Positions 9,818 through 18,048 are shown, counted from the first letter of the stretch. The stretch: 64,000 bases of DNA from JAJAZB01 sp965249815 (GCA_965249815.1 CBDFMV010000003.1:3348001-3412000); one strand, 5' to 3'. Numbers and translations are program-made. The notes: generated by a model not told the origin, from the letters alone.

Positions 9818-10525
9818 ATGCGAACCCTGTTTTTCTGCTTGTTTCTGTCGGCGTTGGGGTCGTTTACGGCCTTTGCCCAATTCAATCAGGCGGACACCCT
9901 GCACGGCAACGAGCATCCCAAACGGGCCAAATTGGTGGTTGAAACCGACCAGCGGTTTAGTTTTTTTGCGGATTCGCGCAACGAGCAGGACCGGCTTCAA
10001 CCCATCAACACCTGGGGGGCGAGGGCCGGTTTTTTATTGCCTTCCAACATCAAGGTGGGCATCGGCGGGTATTACGCCGACCAGCGCCTCAACCGCACCG
10101 ACCTGTTGCCCGAAGTACCAACGCGCACCCGGCGTCGGTTGTATTCGCTGACGGCCTACGCCGAGCCGTACTGGTTTCGCCGGAAATTCTGGGAGTTCAG
10201 CACGCCGGTCGAGGTGGGCTGGGGGCGATCGCAGTACACCCTGACCGACCCGGTGGTCGGGGAACGGACGGTATTACGGGGAAATTTTCTGCCGTTGGGC
10301 GTCGGCGCGTCGGTTTCGTTCAAATTCCCGCCGTTGCGGTGGTTCCGGCCCCTGCGCTGGTTTGGCGTCAACCTGCTGGGTGGTTACCGCTTCATTTTGC
10401 GCAGCGATTTTCCCGAAGCGAAGGTCAATTACAACGGCGCTTACGTATCCGTCGGGCCGATTTTCTTCTTCGACCGCTTCACTGACGACTTCCGGGCGTG
10501 GCGGAAACGGCGGCGGGAGAAGTAG
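9818..10525 (+). CDS. Hypothetical outer-membrane beta-barrel protein
   Basis: The roughly 235-residue protein begins with a signal peptide (MRTLFFCLFLSALGSFTAFAQ). The remainder is made of alternating hydrophobic/aromatic strands (GFLLPSNIKVGIGGYY, YAEPYWFRRKFWEFS, VGASVSFKF, VGPIFFFDRFTDDF), the pattern of a small 8-10-strand barrel. The C-terminus is strongly basic (RAWRKRRREK). I do not recognise a named family. I prefer the ATG at 9818; ATGs at 9755 and 9788 would add 10-21 polar residues ahead of the signal. It lies 65 bases after the OmpA-domain gene and is likely co-transcribed with it. Confidence 0.7.
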   Translation: MRTLFFCLFLSALGSFTAFAQFNQADTLHGNEHPKRAKLVVETDQRFSFFADSRNEQDRLQPINTWGARAGFLLPSNIKVGIGGYYADQRLNRTDLLPEVPTRTRRRLYSLTAYAEPYWFRRKFWEFSTPVEVGWGRSQYTLTDPVVGERTVLRGNFLPLGVGASVSFKFPPLRWFRPLRWFGVNLLGGYRFILRSDFPEAKVNYNGAYVSVGPIFFFDRFTDDFRAWRKRRREK

Positions 10526-10565
10526 GATTGATTTGCCAAGACGACTGCGTTTTTTGCCAGGAATC

Positions 10566-11201
10566 TTACAACTCCTCCACTTGAATCCCTTCGCTGGCCA
10601 GGTACCCGCCAATGTTGAAGCGCTGGCCATCGAGCAGGTCGATGTCGCGATCCCAGTCCATCGTCAGCCAGGCCTCGGCACCGCGTTCAGCCACCAGAAC
10701 CTGACGGGAATCGGTGAAAATCCAGATGACTTTCCGGGTGCCAAAATTGAGCAGCTTGCGGGTTTTGCGCGTGACGTACTGCCAATCGCGGTCTTTGCTC
10801 AAATCGGCCTGAATGTCGATCTCCACGGCCACCAGCGCCGGAACGTCGGCGTATTTCTTGTTGATTTTAGCGGGCGTCAGCACCTCCCGGTCGTAAATGG
10901 CTACGTCGTGCGACAAGTTGTTGCGGTGGTCGATGTGAACGCCCGCTTCACCCACCGCAAACCAATACCGCGTTTCATCGAGGAAACGCACCATGATTCG
11001 GTGAACGTAACTGACGATAATCCATTGAAGTGAACTGGCACCCATGATTTCCCCGATTGTTTTTTTTCCACTCAGCACCGCGCGGTAGCCTTTGTAATAA
11101 ATCGGCTCGCCGTCCATGACTTCGTAAATCAGGGCATCAGGAATTTTCCGGGGGTTAGGGCGGGCGGGGCGTGTTGGGGGTTTGCGCGTCTGGGGCAGCA
11201 T
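10566..11201 (-). CDS. Uma2-family putative restriction endonuclease (DUF820)
   Basis: The 211-residue protein has the PD-(D/E)xK-like core of the Uma2/DUF820 family. Visible parts are the strand-turn NNLSHDVAIYD carrying the candidate catalytic Asp, then VPALVAVEIDIQAD with the Glu, and downstream DWQYVTRKTRKLLNFGTRKVIWIFTD with the Lys-rich helix typical of the family. The N-terminal 20 residues are Pro/Arg-rich and probably unstructured. These genes are very common in Cytophagales and cyanobacteria and are often linked to mobile DNA; the biological substrate is unknown. It converges with the barrel gene and follows, on its own strand, nothing obvious. Confidence 0.82.
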   Translation of the reverse strand: MLPQTRKPPTRPARPNPRKIPDALIYEVMDGEPIYYKGYRAVLSGKKTIGEIMGASSLQWIIVSYVHRIMVRFLDETRYWFAVGEAGVHIDHRNNLSHDVAIYDREVLTPAKINKKYADVPALVAVEIDIQADLSKDRDWQYVTRKTRKLLNFGTRKVIWIFTDSRQVLVAERGAEAWLTMDWDRDIDLLDGQRFNIGGYLASEGIQVEEL

Positions 11202-11243
11202 AGGAGTTCGCCGTTTTTCGGAAGAAAGCTACGCATTTTTGGG

Positions 11244-11266
11244 TGAAAGCCGCACGGCTTTTCACT
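11244..11266 (-). terminator. Hairpin at the end of the type-B-sorted surface protein gene
   Basis: GTGAAAGCCG and CGGCTTTTCAC form a ten-pair stem with one bulged T, overlapping the stop codon of the leftward gene at 11262. There is only a weak U tract. Confidence 0.45.
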
Positions 11267-14200
11267 GCATCACCTCCACCCAGCCCTTGCATTTGGTGCC
11301 ATTGGGCGCGGTGAGGAGGTAGTAGTACGTGCCGATGGGCACGCCCGGCCCCCAGGTGTTGGGGTAGTCGTCGGTGAGGAGAACAGGCTTGCCCCAGCGG
11401 TTGTAGATTTCCAGTTTTAGGCCACGGCGGCGCAGGTCGAGCACGTCGTTTCTGCCGTCGCCGTTGGGCGTCACCACGTTGGGCACCTCCAGCGGCGGCT
11501 CGATTTCAACGGGTTTCACCACATTGAGCGCACAACTGCCCCTGAACGCCCGCACGCTGATTTGGTAACTCCCCGGTCGCGGGTACACGTAGCCCTCGGG
11601 TTGGGCCGCGCGGAGCGTGTCGCCGTTGCCCAGCAACCAGACGTACCGGTCGGCGGTGGTGTTGTCGAGACGGAGCGACAGGCTGACTGGCTGGCCGCAG
11701 GCTTCGGTTTTCTGAATCGAAAATTCGGGTTTGAAGCGGTCGTCTACGCTGACGGTCACGTTTCGCTGCGTCCGGCAGCCCGCCGCGTCGGCCATCTGCA
11801 CGGTGTAGGTGGTTGTGGCCTGGGGCGTGGCCACGGGGTTGGCGACGTTGGCCGCGCTGAGGCTTTGCGCGGGCGACCACTGGTAACTGACGCCGCCCGT
11901 GGCGCTCAGTTTAATGGATTGCCCGGGGCAGACGGTCGTGTCGCGGCTAAGCGTGAAGTTGCTGTTGCCCACCACAAGGGTGCGGGTGGCGGTGGCTTCG
12001 CGCTTACAACTGAGCAGGTTGGTGCCTTTCAGCGTAATCGTGTACGTGCCGGGCTGGACGAGCGTCGAGGAAATTTCGGTGGTGCCGGTCGAGGAAGTTT
12101 GCAGGGAAAGGCCCGGCCCGCGAATGTCCCAGTCATAGCGTTTGCCGCCTTCGCTGGTGTTGACGAACCGCAGCGTCAGGGGCGGACAGCCGCCGACGGA
12201 ATCTTTTTTGGTGCCCTGGTACACGTCGAAACTGACTTTCAGCCGGTCGATGTCGAACTTGAAGGCGGCGTTGTTGCAGTTGAAGCTCGGGTTGTTGCGC
12301 GACCAGGCCCCCGGCGTGGTGGTGAAATTGGCAGCCGAACCGCCCCGGTTGCACGAACAGGCGGCGTGGTAAATGAAGCCGCGTTTGTCGAAGCGGCAGG
12401 TGCCGCCGTCCACGTGGTCGCCTACGTTGGTGTTGGTGCTGCCGAAAAATGTGGCGTAGAGCAGCGATTTGGCCCCCGTTTCGAGCATCATCAGGTAAAA
12501 ATTATTGCCGTCGGTGGTGGTCCGGTAGGCGTCGGGCGTCACGGTCAAGCCCCGCGTGCTGCTGAGGCCGGCGAGGGTTTTGCCCACGTTGGCGTTGACG
12601 CTCCCACCCCAGCCGCTGAGGTAAATATTCCCGCATTCGGAAACCAGGAACGCCGTCGGCACGAGATCGGGGGACCCCCGACCCGAACCGACGACCGTGG
12701 AAAACAGCCCTTTCGAGAGGTTCCTGTCGAGGGCCTGGATAAACTGCCCGCTGCCCGGGTTTTGATAAGTGCCCGCCGTAACCGGGTAGTGGCCCGCCGC
12801 CGTCAGGCCCAGCACGTACACGTTTTCGGCCCCGTCCACGTCGAGCAATTCGGCCACGTCGGCGTCGGTGGTGCCCAGGAACGTGACCGCCGACAAGCCG
12901 AGTTGGGGCGAAAAACGGGCCACGAAGCCGTCTTCGGTGCCGCCGAGGAGCGGCTTGAACGCCGTGACGTTGGCCCCCAGGGATTGCCCCAAATCCGGGC
13001 TGCTCGTCGCGCCGCACACATACACCGCCCCGGATTTTCCCACCCGCAGCCCGTAGGCCGCGTCAAAACCCGCCCCGCCGAGCAGCGTGCTCCATTCGAG
13101 TGTGGAAAGGTCAGCCGAGAAACGGAACACCACCGCGTCGTATTCGCCCCGGCGCTGGTTCTGGGTGTATTTCACCAGCGGAAAATCGGGCGAAGCCGTC
13201 AGCGAAGCCACGTAAATCCGGCCCAGCGAATCGGTCATGACTTCGCCGCGAAAAATATCGCCGTAGTTGCTGATGGTCAGCGCCTGGTTGAGGTTCAGGC
13301 CGTCGTTGCCGCTGCCCCCTACAAACGTGCTGGCCAGCAGGCGGCTGCCGTCGGCGCTGATTTTGGCAAGAAAAATATCACTGCCGTTGTTGAACGCCTG
13401 GCCGGTCGGAGCGTCGAAAATGCCTTTATCCTGGTCATAAGGCAGCGGTTTGCCGCCGTTGAACGTGCGGTCGTACGCCGAGGCGGTGGTCGGGAAGTTT
13501 TTGGACGAGGTGGTTCCGAAAATGACCAGTTCGCCCTGCGGGTTGACGATCAGGCTGTGCGGAATGTCGGAGTCGGTGCCGCCCAGGTACGTGGCGTAGA
13601 GCAATTTGGTGCCGTCGGGGCTGAATTTAAGAATGCACGTATCCCAGTAGCCCCCACCACCGACCTGAAACGCGCCGGTCAGGAGCGGAAAATTGGCTAC
13701 ATCGAGCACCGAGCCGCCCGAATAGAGGTTCCCGGCGTCGTCGTAGGTGGCCGTGTGTCCCCAGTTGTCGGCGAGCGAACCGGAAAAGGTCGAGAACACC
13801 AGCACCGGGTCGATGATTAGGGGCAGGCGCGGGTCGTACCCGGCCCCGACCCGGAAGCGAATCTGATTTTTCTCCAGCACAAACCCGCTGGCCACCTCGG
13901 CGGTACGGCCCCGGCTGGTTTCCTGGTAACTGTACGGCCTGAGTTCCTTCAACTCGCCCAGGCTGTGCGAAACCACCAGGTTGTCGTCCTGTACCCGCAC
14001 GGCGTCGGCCCCGTCGTAGCGCAGGCGGATGGCCGCCGGATCGGCCCCCGGAGCCACCACAAATTCGTACTTCAAACCCGCCTGGTAGGCGTACAACCGC
14101 AAATCCACGCCGGGGTACACCTGCCGGTACCACACTTCGCCGAAGGCCGAAACGGTGGCCGAACGGCCCTCGCCCCGGAAGTACGTGCGCGGCACGCCGT

Positions 14201-14507
14201 CGGGTTGGGCGGCTTCCAGGCGCACCGCCGGGCTGGCTCCTTCAAGCACCAGATCCAGTCCGTGGGCGCGGAGGTCGCTTATTCCGGAGGTTTTCCGGCC
14301 TTCGTGCCGGGCGGCGAGTTCGGCGGCGTCGTAAAAAATGTAATGCAGGGAATTGGCCTTCAGGAGCAGCACGCCGCCGGGCAGGTCGGCGCGGAAGCGG
14401 ATGGCGGCGTCCCACTGCCCGTCGTTGCGCACGAAGCGCGGGCCGGGGTCGGCGGCCCGGACGGTCAGCGAAAAAAGAAAGCAAAGCAGCGCGGCGAGGT
14501 TTCGCAT
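11262..14507 (-). CDS. Large surface protein: SBBP-type beta-propeller, PKD, type B sorting domain
   Basis: This 1081-residue secreted protein is a probable type IX cargo. It has a signal peptide (MRNLAALLCFLFSLTVRAAD) and an N-terminal domain of about 220 residues containing FVRNDGQWD, usual in Bacteroidota SBBP proteins. SBBP-like blades follow (FSTFSGSLADNWG, LYATYLGGTDSD, STFVGGSGNDG, WSTLLGGAGFDAA), then PKD/Ig-like modules around 760-990 (YDWDIRGPG, YQWSPAQSLSA). The C-terminal roughly 75 residues (VVTPNGDGRNDVLDL, EIYNRWGKPV, GTYYYLL) are the gliding-motility-associated C-terminal domain recognised for type B sorting. The ATG at 14507 is chosen over an in-frame TTG two codons earlier. 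Adhesion is a likely role, by inference. Confidence 0.9.
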   Translation of the reverse strand: MRNLAALLCFLFSLTVRAADPGPRFVRNDGQWDAAIRFRADLPGGVLLLKANSLHYIFYDAAELAARHEGRKTSGISDLRAHGLDLVLEGASPAVRLEAAQPDGVPRTYFRGEGRSATVSAFGEVWYRQVYPGVDLRLYAYQAGLKYEFVVAPGADPAAIRLRYDGADAVRVQDDNLVVSHSLGELKELRPYSYQETSRGRTAEVASGFVLEKNQIRFRVGAGYDPRLPLIIDPVLVFSTFSGSLADNWGHTATYDDAGNLYSGGSVLDVANFPLLTGAFQVGGGGYWDTCILKFSPDGTKLLYATYLGGTDSDIPHSLIVNPQGELVIFGTTSSKNFPTTASAYDRTFNGGKPLPYDQDKGIFDAPTGQAFNNGSDIFLAKISADGSRLLASTFVGGSGNDGLNLNQALTISNYGDIFRGEVMTDSLGRIYVASLTASPDFPLVKYTQNQRRGEYDAVVFRFSADLSTLEWSTLLGGAGFDAAYGLRVGKSGAVYVCGATSSPDLGQSLGANVTAFKPLLGGTEDGFVARFSPQLGLSAVTFLGTTDADVAELLDVDGAENVYVLGLTAAGHYPVTAGTYQNPGSGQFIQALDRNLSKGLFSTVVGSGRGSPDLVPTAFLVSECGNIYLSGWGGSVNANVGKTLAGLSSTRGLTVTPDAYRTTTDGNNFYLMMLETGAKSLLYATFFGSTNTNVGDHVDGGTCRFDKRGFIYHAACSCNRGGSAANFTTTPGAWSRNNPSFNCNNAAFKFDIDRLKVSFDVYQGTKKDSVGGCPPLTLRFVNTSEGGKRYDWDIRGPGLSLQTSSTGTTEISSTLVQPGTYTITLKGTNLLSCKREATATRTLVVGNSNFTLSRDTTVCPGQSIKLSATGGVSYQWSPAQSLSAANVANPVATPQATTTYTVQMADAAGCRTQRNVTVSVDDRFKPEFSIQKTEACGQPVSLSLRLDNTTADRYVWLLGNGDTLRAAQPEGYVYPRPGSYQISVRAFRGSCALNVVKPVEIEPPLEVPNVVTPNGDGRNDVLDLRRRGLKLEIYNRWGKPVLLTDDYPNTWGPGVPIGTYYYLLTAPNGTKCKGWVEVMQ

Positions 14508-14544
14508 GAACAAGCCAAAATTTCTTCCAAGCTAAGAAAAAAAC

Positions 14545-14628
14545 GGGAACCCGGATGACGCGGATTCGACGGATTGACACTGATTTTTATCCGTGAAGAT
14601 CCGTCGAATCCGCGTCATCCGGGTTCCC
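14545..14628. repeat. Perfect 30-base inverted repeat
   Basis: GGGAACCCGGATGACGCGGA and ten further bases at 14545-14574 are exactly complementary to 14599-14628, around a 24-base loop. It lies 37 bases before the leftward gene starting at 14507 and 8 bases after the end of the ABC ATPase gene. It may act as a terminator for the lpx operon, or be a dispersed palindromic element of the ATGACGCGGATT type. Confidence 0.9.
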
Positions 14629-14636
14629 AATCGCGG

Positions 14637-15257
14637 TCAGGGTTTATACGTCAGAATATCCAGCACCGTTGCGCAAAAGGCGTACTCTGCGGGTTGATTG
14701 GACGCGACGAGGAGCGTTACGGTGGGGGGGAGCAGGGCCACGTGGTGCTGGTACCAGGCCGCACCCTGGGCGTCGAGGTTGGCGGTGGGTTCGTCGAGCA
14801 ACACGAGGCTGGCCTCCGAGTAAAGGGCCAGACCCAGTTTTACGCGTTGTTTCATGCCCGACGAAAAGTGCCGGATGGGTTTGTGCCGGGCGTGGGCAAG
14901 ATGCAGCAAATCAATGAGTTCGGCTGGGGAAAGGCCGTTGCGCAGGCGTTTGAACCGGACGTGAAACCGCAGCAATTCGTCGAGCGTGAATTCTTCGACG
15001 AGTTCGAGGTAGGGTGCGGCCAGGGTCAGGTGGCGAAAGACGGCGTCGGGTTCGAGCGTCTTGCCCTTGAGGGAATGCGTCAGGGTGCCTTCGCTGGCGG
15101 GCATCTGGCCGCTGAGCACCTGCACCAGCGTGGATTTGCCGCTGCCGTTCGGCCCGGTCACGGCCACGGGCTGGCCCGGCTCCAGGGCGAGCGTCAGGTC
15201 CCGGAAAATCCATTCCCGGTCGAATTTCTTGCCGAGGCGCTGAACGGAAACGGTCAT
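14637..15257 (-). CDS. ABC transporter ATP-binding protein
   Basis: This is a stand-alone ATPase of 206 residues, close in size to CcmA-type subunits. Walker A is GPNGSGKST at 35-43, the signature is SSGMKQR near 131-137, and Walker B with D-loop is LVLLDEPTANLD near 150-161. A Q-loop region precedes the signature. No permease gene is adjacent in the window, so the transported substrate is unknown. It is the last gene of the leftward lpx cluster; a palindrome separates it from lpxA by 85 bases. Presence at the end of lpx operons in Cytophagales fits an envelope-lipid or haem-export role, but that is only inference. Confidence 0.88.
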   Translation of the reverse strand: MTVSVQRLGKKFDREWIFRDLTLALEPGQPVAVTGPNGSGKSTLVQVLSGQMPASEGTLTHSLKGKTLEPDAVFRHLTLAAPYLELVEEFTLDELLRFHVRFKRLRNGLSPAELIDLLHLAHARHKPIRHFSSGMKQRVKLGLALYSEASLVLLDEPTANLDAQGAAWYQHHVALLPPTVTLLVASNQPAEYAFCATVLDILTYKP

Positions 15258-15267
15258 TTTTAATGAA

Positions 15268-15339
15268 TGAAGGAGTGAATGAAAGAATGAGTGAATGGCA
15301 AAGGCAGTTTATTCACTCATTCTTTCATTCACTCCTTCA
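15268..15339. repeat. GAGTGAATGAAAGAA-family palindrome, copy 1
   Basis: A 29-base arm at 15268-15296 is perfectly complementary to 15311-15339, with a 14-base loop. The core GGAGTGAATGAAAGAA is shared with the elements at 27330-27437 and 55165-55260. It sits between lpxA and the ABC ATPase gene within one transcription unit. Confidence 0.9.
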
Positions 15340-15342
15340 AAA

Positions 15343-16137
15343 TTATTCAACCAATCCCGCCTTGCCCGGCGCTTTCATGATGCCGCGTTCGGAGGCGCGG
15401 ATGAAGTTGACGATTTCGTCGCGCTCGGCGGAGGCGGGTAGTTCAATTTCAATCCGGTTCATGGCTTCGGCGTTGTTGTAGCCGCGCAGGTACACGAAGC
15501 GGTAGATTTCCTGAATTTCGGCAATTTTTTCGTTGGAAAAACCCCGCCGCCGCAGACCAATTGAGTTGAGGCCCACGTAGCAGAGCGGCTCCCGGCCCGC
15601 TTTGGTGAAGGGCGGCACGTCTTTGACCACCTTCGAACCGCCCGCAATCATGGCGTGGGCACCGATTTTCGAGAACTGGTGCACGGCCGTGGTGCCACCC
15701 ACGAAAGCCCAGTCGCCGATTTCGATGTGCCCGGCCAGTTGGACTGAGTTGACCAGCACGACGTTGTCGCCGATGACGCAATCGTGGGCGATGTGGACGT
15801 AGGCCATCACGAGGCAGTTGGAGCCGATGGTGGTTTGGCCGGCGGCCACGGTGCCTTTGTTGACGGTGACGAACTCGCGGATGGTGGTGTTGTCGCCGAT
15901 GACGGTGAGGGTTTCTTCGCCGCGAAATTTCAGATCCTGTGGCACGGCGGAAACCACCGCGCCGGGGAAAATCCGGCAGTTTTTACCGATGCGGGCGCCT
16001 TCGAATACGGTGACGTTCGAACCGATGTAAGTACCTTCGCCAATTTCCACGTTTTTGTGAATGACCGCAAACGGGTCAATCACCACGTTGGGCGCAATTT
16101 TGGCATCGGGATGAACGTAGGCGAGGGGTTGGATCAT
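15343..16137 (-). CDS. lpxA: UDP-N-acetylglucosamine acyltransferase LpxA
   Basis: LpxA catalyses the first step of lipid A synthesis, moving a 3-hydroxyacyl chain from acyl carrier protein to the 3-OH of UDP-GlcNAc in the cytosol. The 264 residues match the family. Residues 1-190 are left-handed beta-helix hexapeptides (IAPNVVIDPFAVIHKNVEIGEGTYIGSNVTV). The catalytic His lies in YVHIAHDCVIGDN near 120-125, and the C-terminal helical domain (GLNSIGLRRRGFS) is present. The ATG at 16137 starts the first hexapeptide repeat, MIQPLAYVHPDAKI. On the coding strand the gene follows lpxC/fabZ, but the pair is separated by the four-helix-bundle cassette. Confidence 0.96.
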   Translation of the reverse strand: MIQPLAYVHPDAKIAPNVVIDPFAVIHKNVEIGEGTYIGSNVTVFEGARIGKNCRIFPGAVVSAVPQDLKFRGEETLTVIGDNTTIREFVTVNKGTVAAGQTTIGSNCLVMAYVHIAHDCVIGDNVVLVNSVQLAGHIEIGDWAFVGGTTAVHQFSKIGAHAMIAGGSKVVKDVPPFTKAGREPLCYVGLNSIGLRRRGFSNEKIAEIQEIYRFVYLRGYNNAEAMNRIEIELPASAERDEIVNFIRASERGIMKAPGKAGLVE

Positions 16138-16142
16138 TAGCT

Positions 16143-16555
16143 CAATGTGGCAATTTGATAAGGTGGTAATGTGACAATGCTATTTTGACGAAGAAATTAT
16201 TTTGGACAAGATGCGTCTAAGTTCATGAACCTGGTTCACTAACTCAGGGCAGTCGGGATAATGCTTCGATGCATTGCAGAGCGCCAGCCAATATTCGGTT
16301 TCTAACGCTTCTTTATCAGCCACCTTCATTTTATGAACAAAGTCGGCTTTGCTTTCCGCGCTTTGTGCTTCTCTTACATTTGCGCCAATTGAAGTACCTG
16401 ACTTCAAAAGCTGATTAGCAAAAACGTACTTCCGTTGCGACTCAAGCAATTGGGCGAAGTCGATAACGGCCAGTGCAAATTTGGAATGATTTTTCAACGA
16501 TGGGGTTGCCGGTCATTTCATTCGCACATTGGCACATTATCAAATTGCCATATTA
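16143..16555. mobile_element. Candidate mobile cassette: four-helix-bundle gene flanked by inverted repeats
   Basis: Bases 16144-16173 (core GGCAATTTGATAAGGTGGTA) and 16525-16554 are inverted copies matching at about 26 of 30 positions; the reverse complement of the right copy has core GGCAATTTGATAATGTGCCA. They bracket the 105-codon four-helix-bundle gene almost exactly, and the right copy runs into the last codons of lpxC/fabZ. A compact gene plus terminal repeats between two lpx genes suggests insertion into an established operon. I could not define a target duplication. Confidence 0.5.
16180..16497 (-). CDS. Four helix bundle protein (rRNA IVS / bAvd-like)
   Basis: The 105-residue protein is mostly amphipathic helix and matches the four-helix-bundle family first seen in 23S rRNA intervening sequences, a fold shared with the Avd accessory protein of diversity-generating retroelements. 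Family hallmarks are FAQLLESQRKYVFANQLLKSGTSIGANVREAQSAESKADFVHK in pieces: LLKSGTSIGANVREA (28-45) then KMKVADKEALETEYWLALC. The start appears to be TTG at 16497; no ATG is available. Its function is unknown; the bundle is basic and nucleic-acid binding is proposed for relatives. It lies on the operon strand between lpxC/fabZ and lpxA and is flanked by inverted repeats. Confidence 0.85.
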   Translation of the reverse strand: MKNHSKFALAVIDFAQLLESQRKYVFANQLLKSGTSIGANVREAQSAESKADFVHKMKVADKEALETEYWLALCNASKHYPDCPELVNQVHELRRILSKIISSSK

Positions 16556-17944
16556 CTTTTTCCGCACCAAACTTGCCGTCATGTCGGCTTCGCAGACGAG
16601 TTGCCCCGCCACGTGGGCGGTGCCGTGCATTTTGGCAATGCCGCGTTTGATGGGTGTGAGGAGTTCGCAGCGGAAAATGACCGTATCGCCGGGCATCACG
16701 TTTTTGCGGAAGCGGCAATTTTCGATCACGGCCAGGTAGGGCCAGTAATTTTCGGGGTCGGGTACGCTGCTCAGCACCAGAATGCCGCCGGTCTGGGCCA
16801 TTGCTTCGACCTGCATCACGCCCGGCATGACGGGGTTGTTGGGGAAGTGACCCGTGAAATACGGCTCGTTCATCGTCACGTTTTTAATGCCGATGACGCT
16901 CATTTCGTCCAGATACGTGATTTTATCAATCATCTGGAACGGGTAGCGGTGGGGCAGCAGGGCGGCAATCTGCTTGATGTCGAGTACGGGCGGCACTTTG
17001 GGGTCGTAGGCCGGGACGCCGCTTTTCTGCGCTTCGAGCATCAGTTTTTTGATTTTTTTGGCAAACCCCACATTGGCGGCGTGACCGGGCCGGGCGGCCA
17101 GAATCTGCGCTTTGAGCGGGCGGCCCACGAGGGCCAGGTCACCGACCATGTCGAGGAGCTTGTGCCGGGCGGGTTCGTTGGAATAATGCAACTCCACGTT
17201 GTTGAGAATGCCCGCCTTGCCCACCTTCACTTTGGGTTTGCCGAGCACCTCGGCGAGGTGGTCGAGTTCGCTTTCGTCCATTTCGCGGTCCACGATCACG
17301 ATGGCGTTCGAGAGGTCACCGCCTTTAATCAGGTTGGCGTTGGAAAGGGCCTCCAGTTCGTGCAGAAAGCAGAACGTGCGGCTGCGGGCGATTTCCTGGG
17401 TAAAAAGCGTAATGTCGTTGAGGGTGGCGTGCTGACTGCTGAGAATCTTGGAGTTGTAATCCACCATCACCGTCAGCCGGTAGTCGTTGAGCGGCAGGGC
17501 GGCGATCTCCACGTCGCGGTCTTTGTCGCGGTAGCGCACTTCGGTGGGCACTTCGAAGTAATTGCGCAGTACATTTTGCTCATCGAGTCCGGCCTCTTCG
17601 AGGGCTTCGATGAACTGAATCGAGGAGCCGTCCATGATGGGCGGCTCGGGGCCGTCGAGCTGAATGAGCACGTTGTCGAGTTGCAGGCCCACCAGGGCGG
17701 CCAGGGTGTGCTCGACGGTGTTGACGCGCGCGCCGTTTTGCTCGATGGTCGTGCCCCGGGAGAGGTCCACAACGTTGTCCACGTCGGCGTCGACGGTAGG
17801 CTGGCCCGGTAAATCGATGCGCTGGAATTTGAACCCGTGGTTGGGCGGGGCCGGAACAAACGTCATCGTGGCCGGTACGCCCGTATGTAGTCCCACACCC
17901 GAAAGCGAAACGGCTTTCTGAATCGTGTGTTGTTTGATGTTCAT
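16553..17944 (-). CDS. lpxC/fabZ: Bifunctional LpxC deacetylase / FabZ dehydratase
   Basis: This is a fusion typical of Bacteroidota, 463 residues. The N-terminal part (1-300) is LpxC, the zinc deacetylase for UDP-3-O-acyl-GlcNAc and the committed step of lipid A: IQKAVSLSGVGLHTG at the start, VEHTLAAL with a zinc His, ELDHLAEV and ARHKLLDMVGDLALVG with the other zinc ligands. The C-terminal part (320-463) is FabZ, the 3-hydroxyacyl-ACP dehydratase with LLPHRYPFQMID, the catalytic FTGHFPNNPVMPGV and EAMAQTGG. Fusion links lipid A commitment to fatty-acid supply. The ATG at 17944 is preferred to a TTG two codons upstream. Confidence 0.96.
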   Translation of the reverse strand: MNIKQHTIQKAVSLSGVGLHTGVPATMTFVPAPPNHGFKFQRIDLPGQPTVDADVDNVVDLSRGTTIEQNGARVNTVEHTLAALVGLQLDNVLIQLDGPEPPIMDGSSIQFIEALEEAGLDEQNVLRNYFEVPTEVRYRDKDRDVEIAALPLNDYRLTVMVDYNSKILSSQHATLNDITLFTQEIARSRTFCFLHELEALSNANLIKGGDLSNAIVIVDREMDESELDHLAEVLGKPKVKVGKAGILNNVELHYSNEPARHKLLDMVGDLALVGRPLKAQILAARPGHAANVGFAKKIKKLMLEAQKSGVPAYDPKVPPVLDIKQIAALLPHRYPFQMIDKITYLDEMSVIGIKNVTMNEPYFTGHFPNNPVMPGVMQVEAMAQTGGILVLSSVPDPENYWPYLAVIENCRFRKNVMPGDTVIFRCELLTPIKRGIAKMHGTAHVAGQLVCEADMTASLVRKK

Positions 17945-17967
17945 CAACAAAAAAGCAGTTTTTAGAC

Positions 17968-18028
17968 TTTTAAGTTCTGGTGGTTTACGAATTGGAATTC
18001 AGCAGGTTGTAAACCGGAGAACTTAAAA
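17968..18028. repeat. Inverted repeat between lpxD and lpxC/fabZ
   Basis: TTTTAAGTTCTGGTGGTTTA (17968 on) pairs with GTAAACCGGAGAACTTAAAA (18009-18028) apart from a two- to three-base internal mismatch. It fills most of the 104-base gap in the operon, so it could modulate downstream expression or be another dispersed palindrome. Confidence 0.75.
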
Positions 18029-18048
18029 ATACAGCAACGAGGGGCCAG

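Noticed and set aside
11562..13820. A 752-codon plus-strand frame opposite the large surface protein
   Set aside because: It has no start context, no recognisable domain and the composition of an antisense shadow; the minus strand carries clear SBBP and sorting domains.
16553..17944. Long plus-strand frame opposite lpxC/fabZ
   Set aside because: Every catalytic motif of LpxC and FabZ lies on the minus strand; the plus frame is His/Val-rich shadow.
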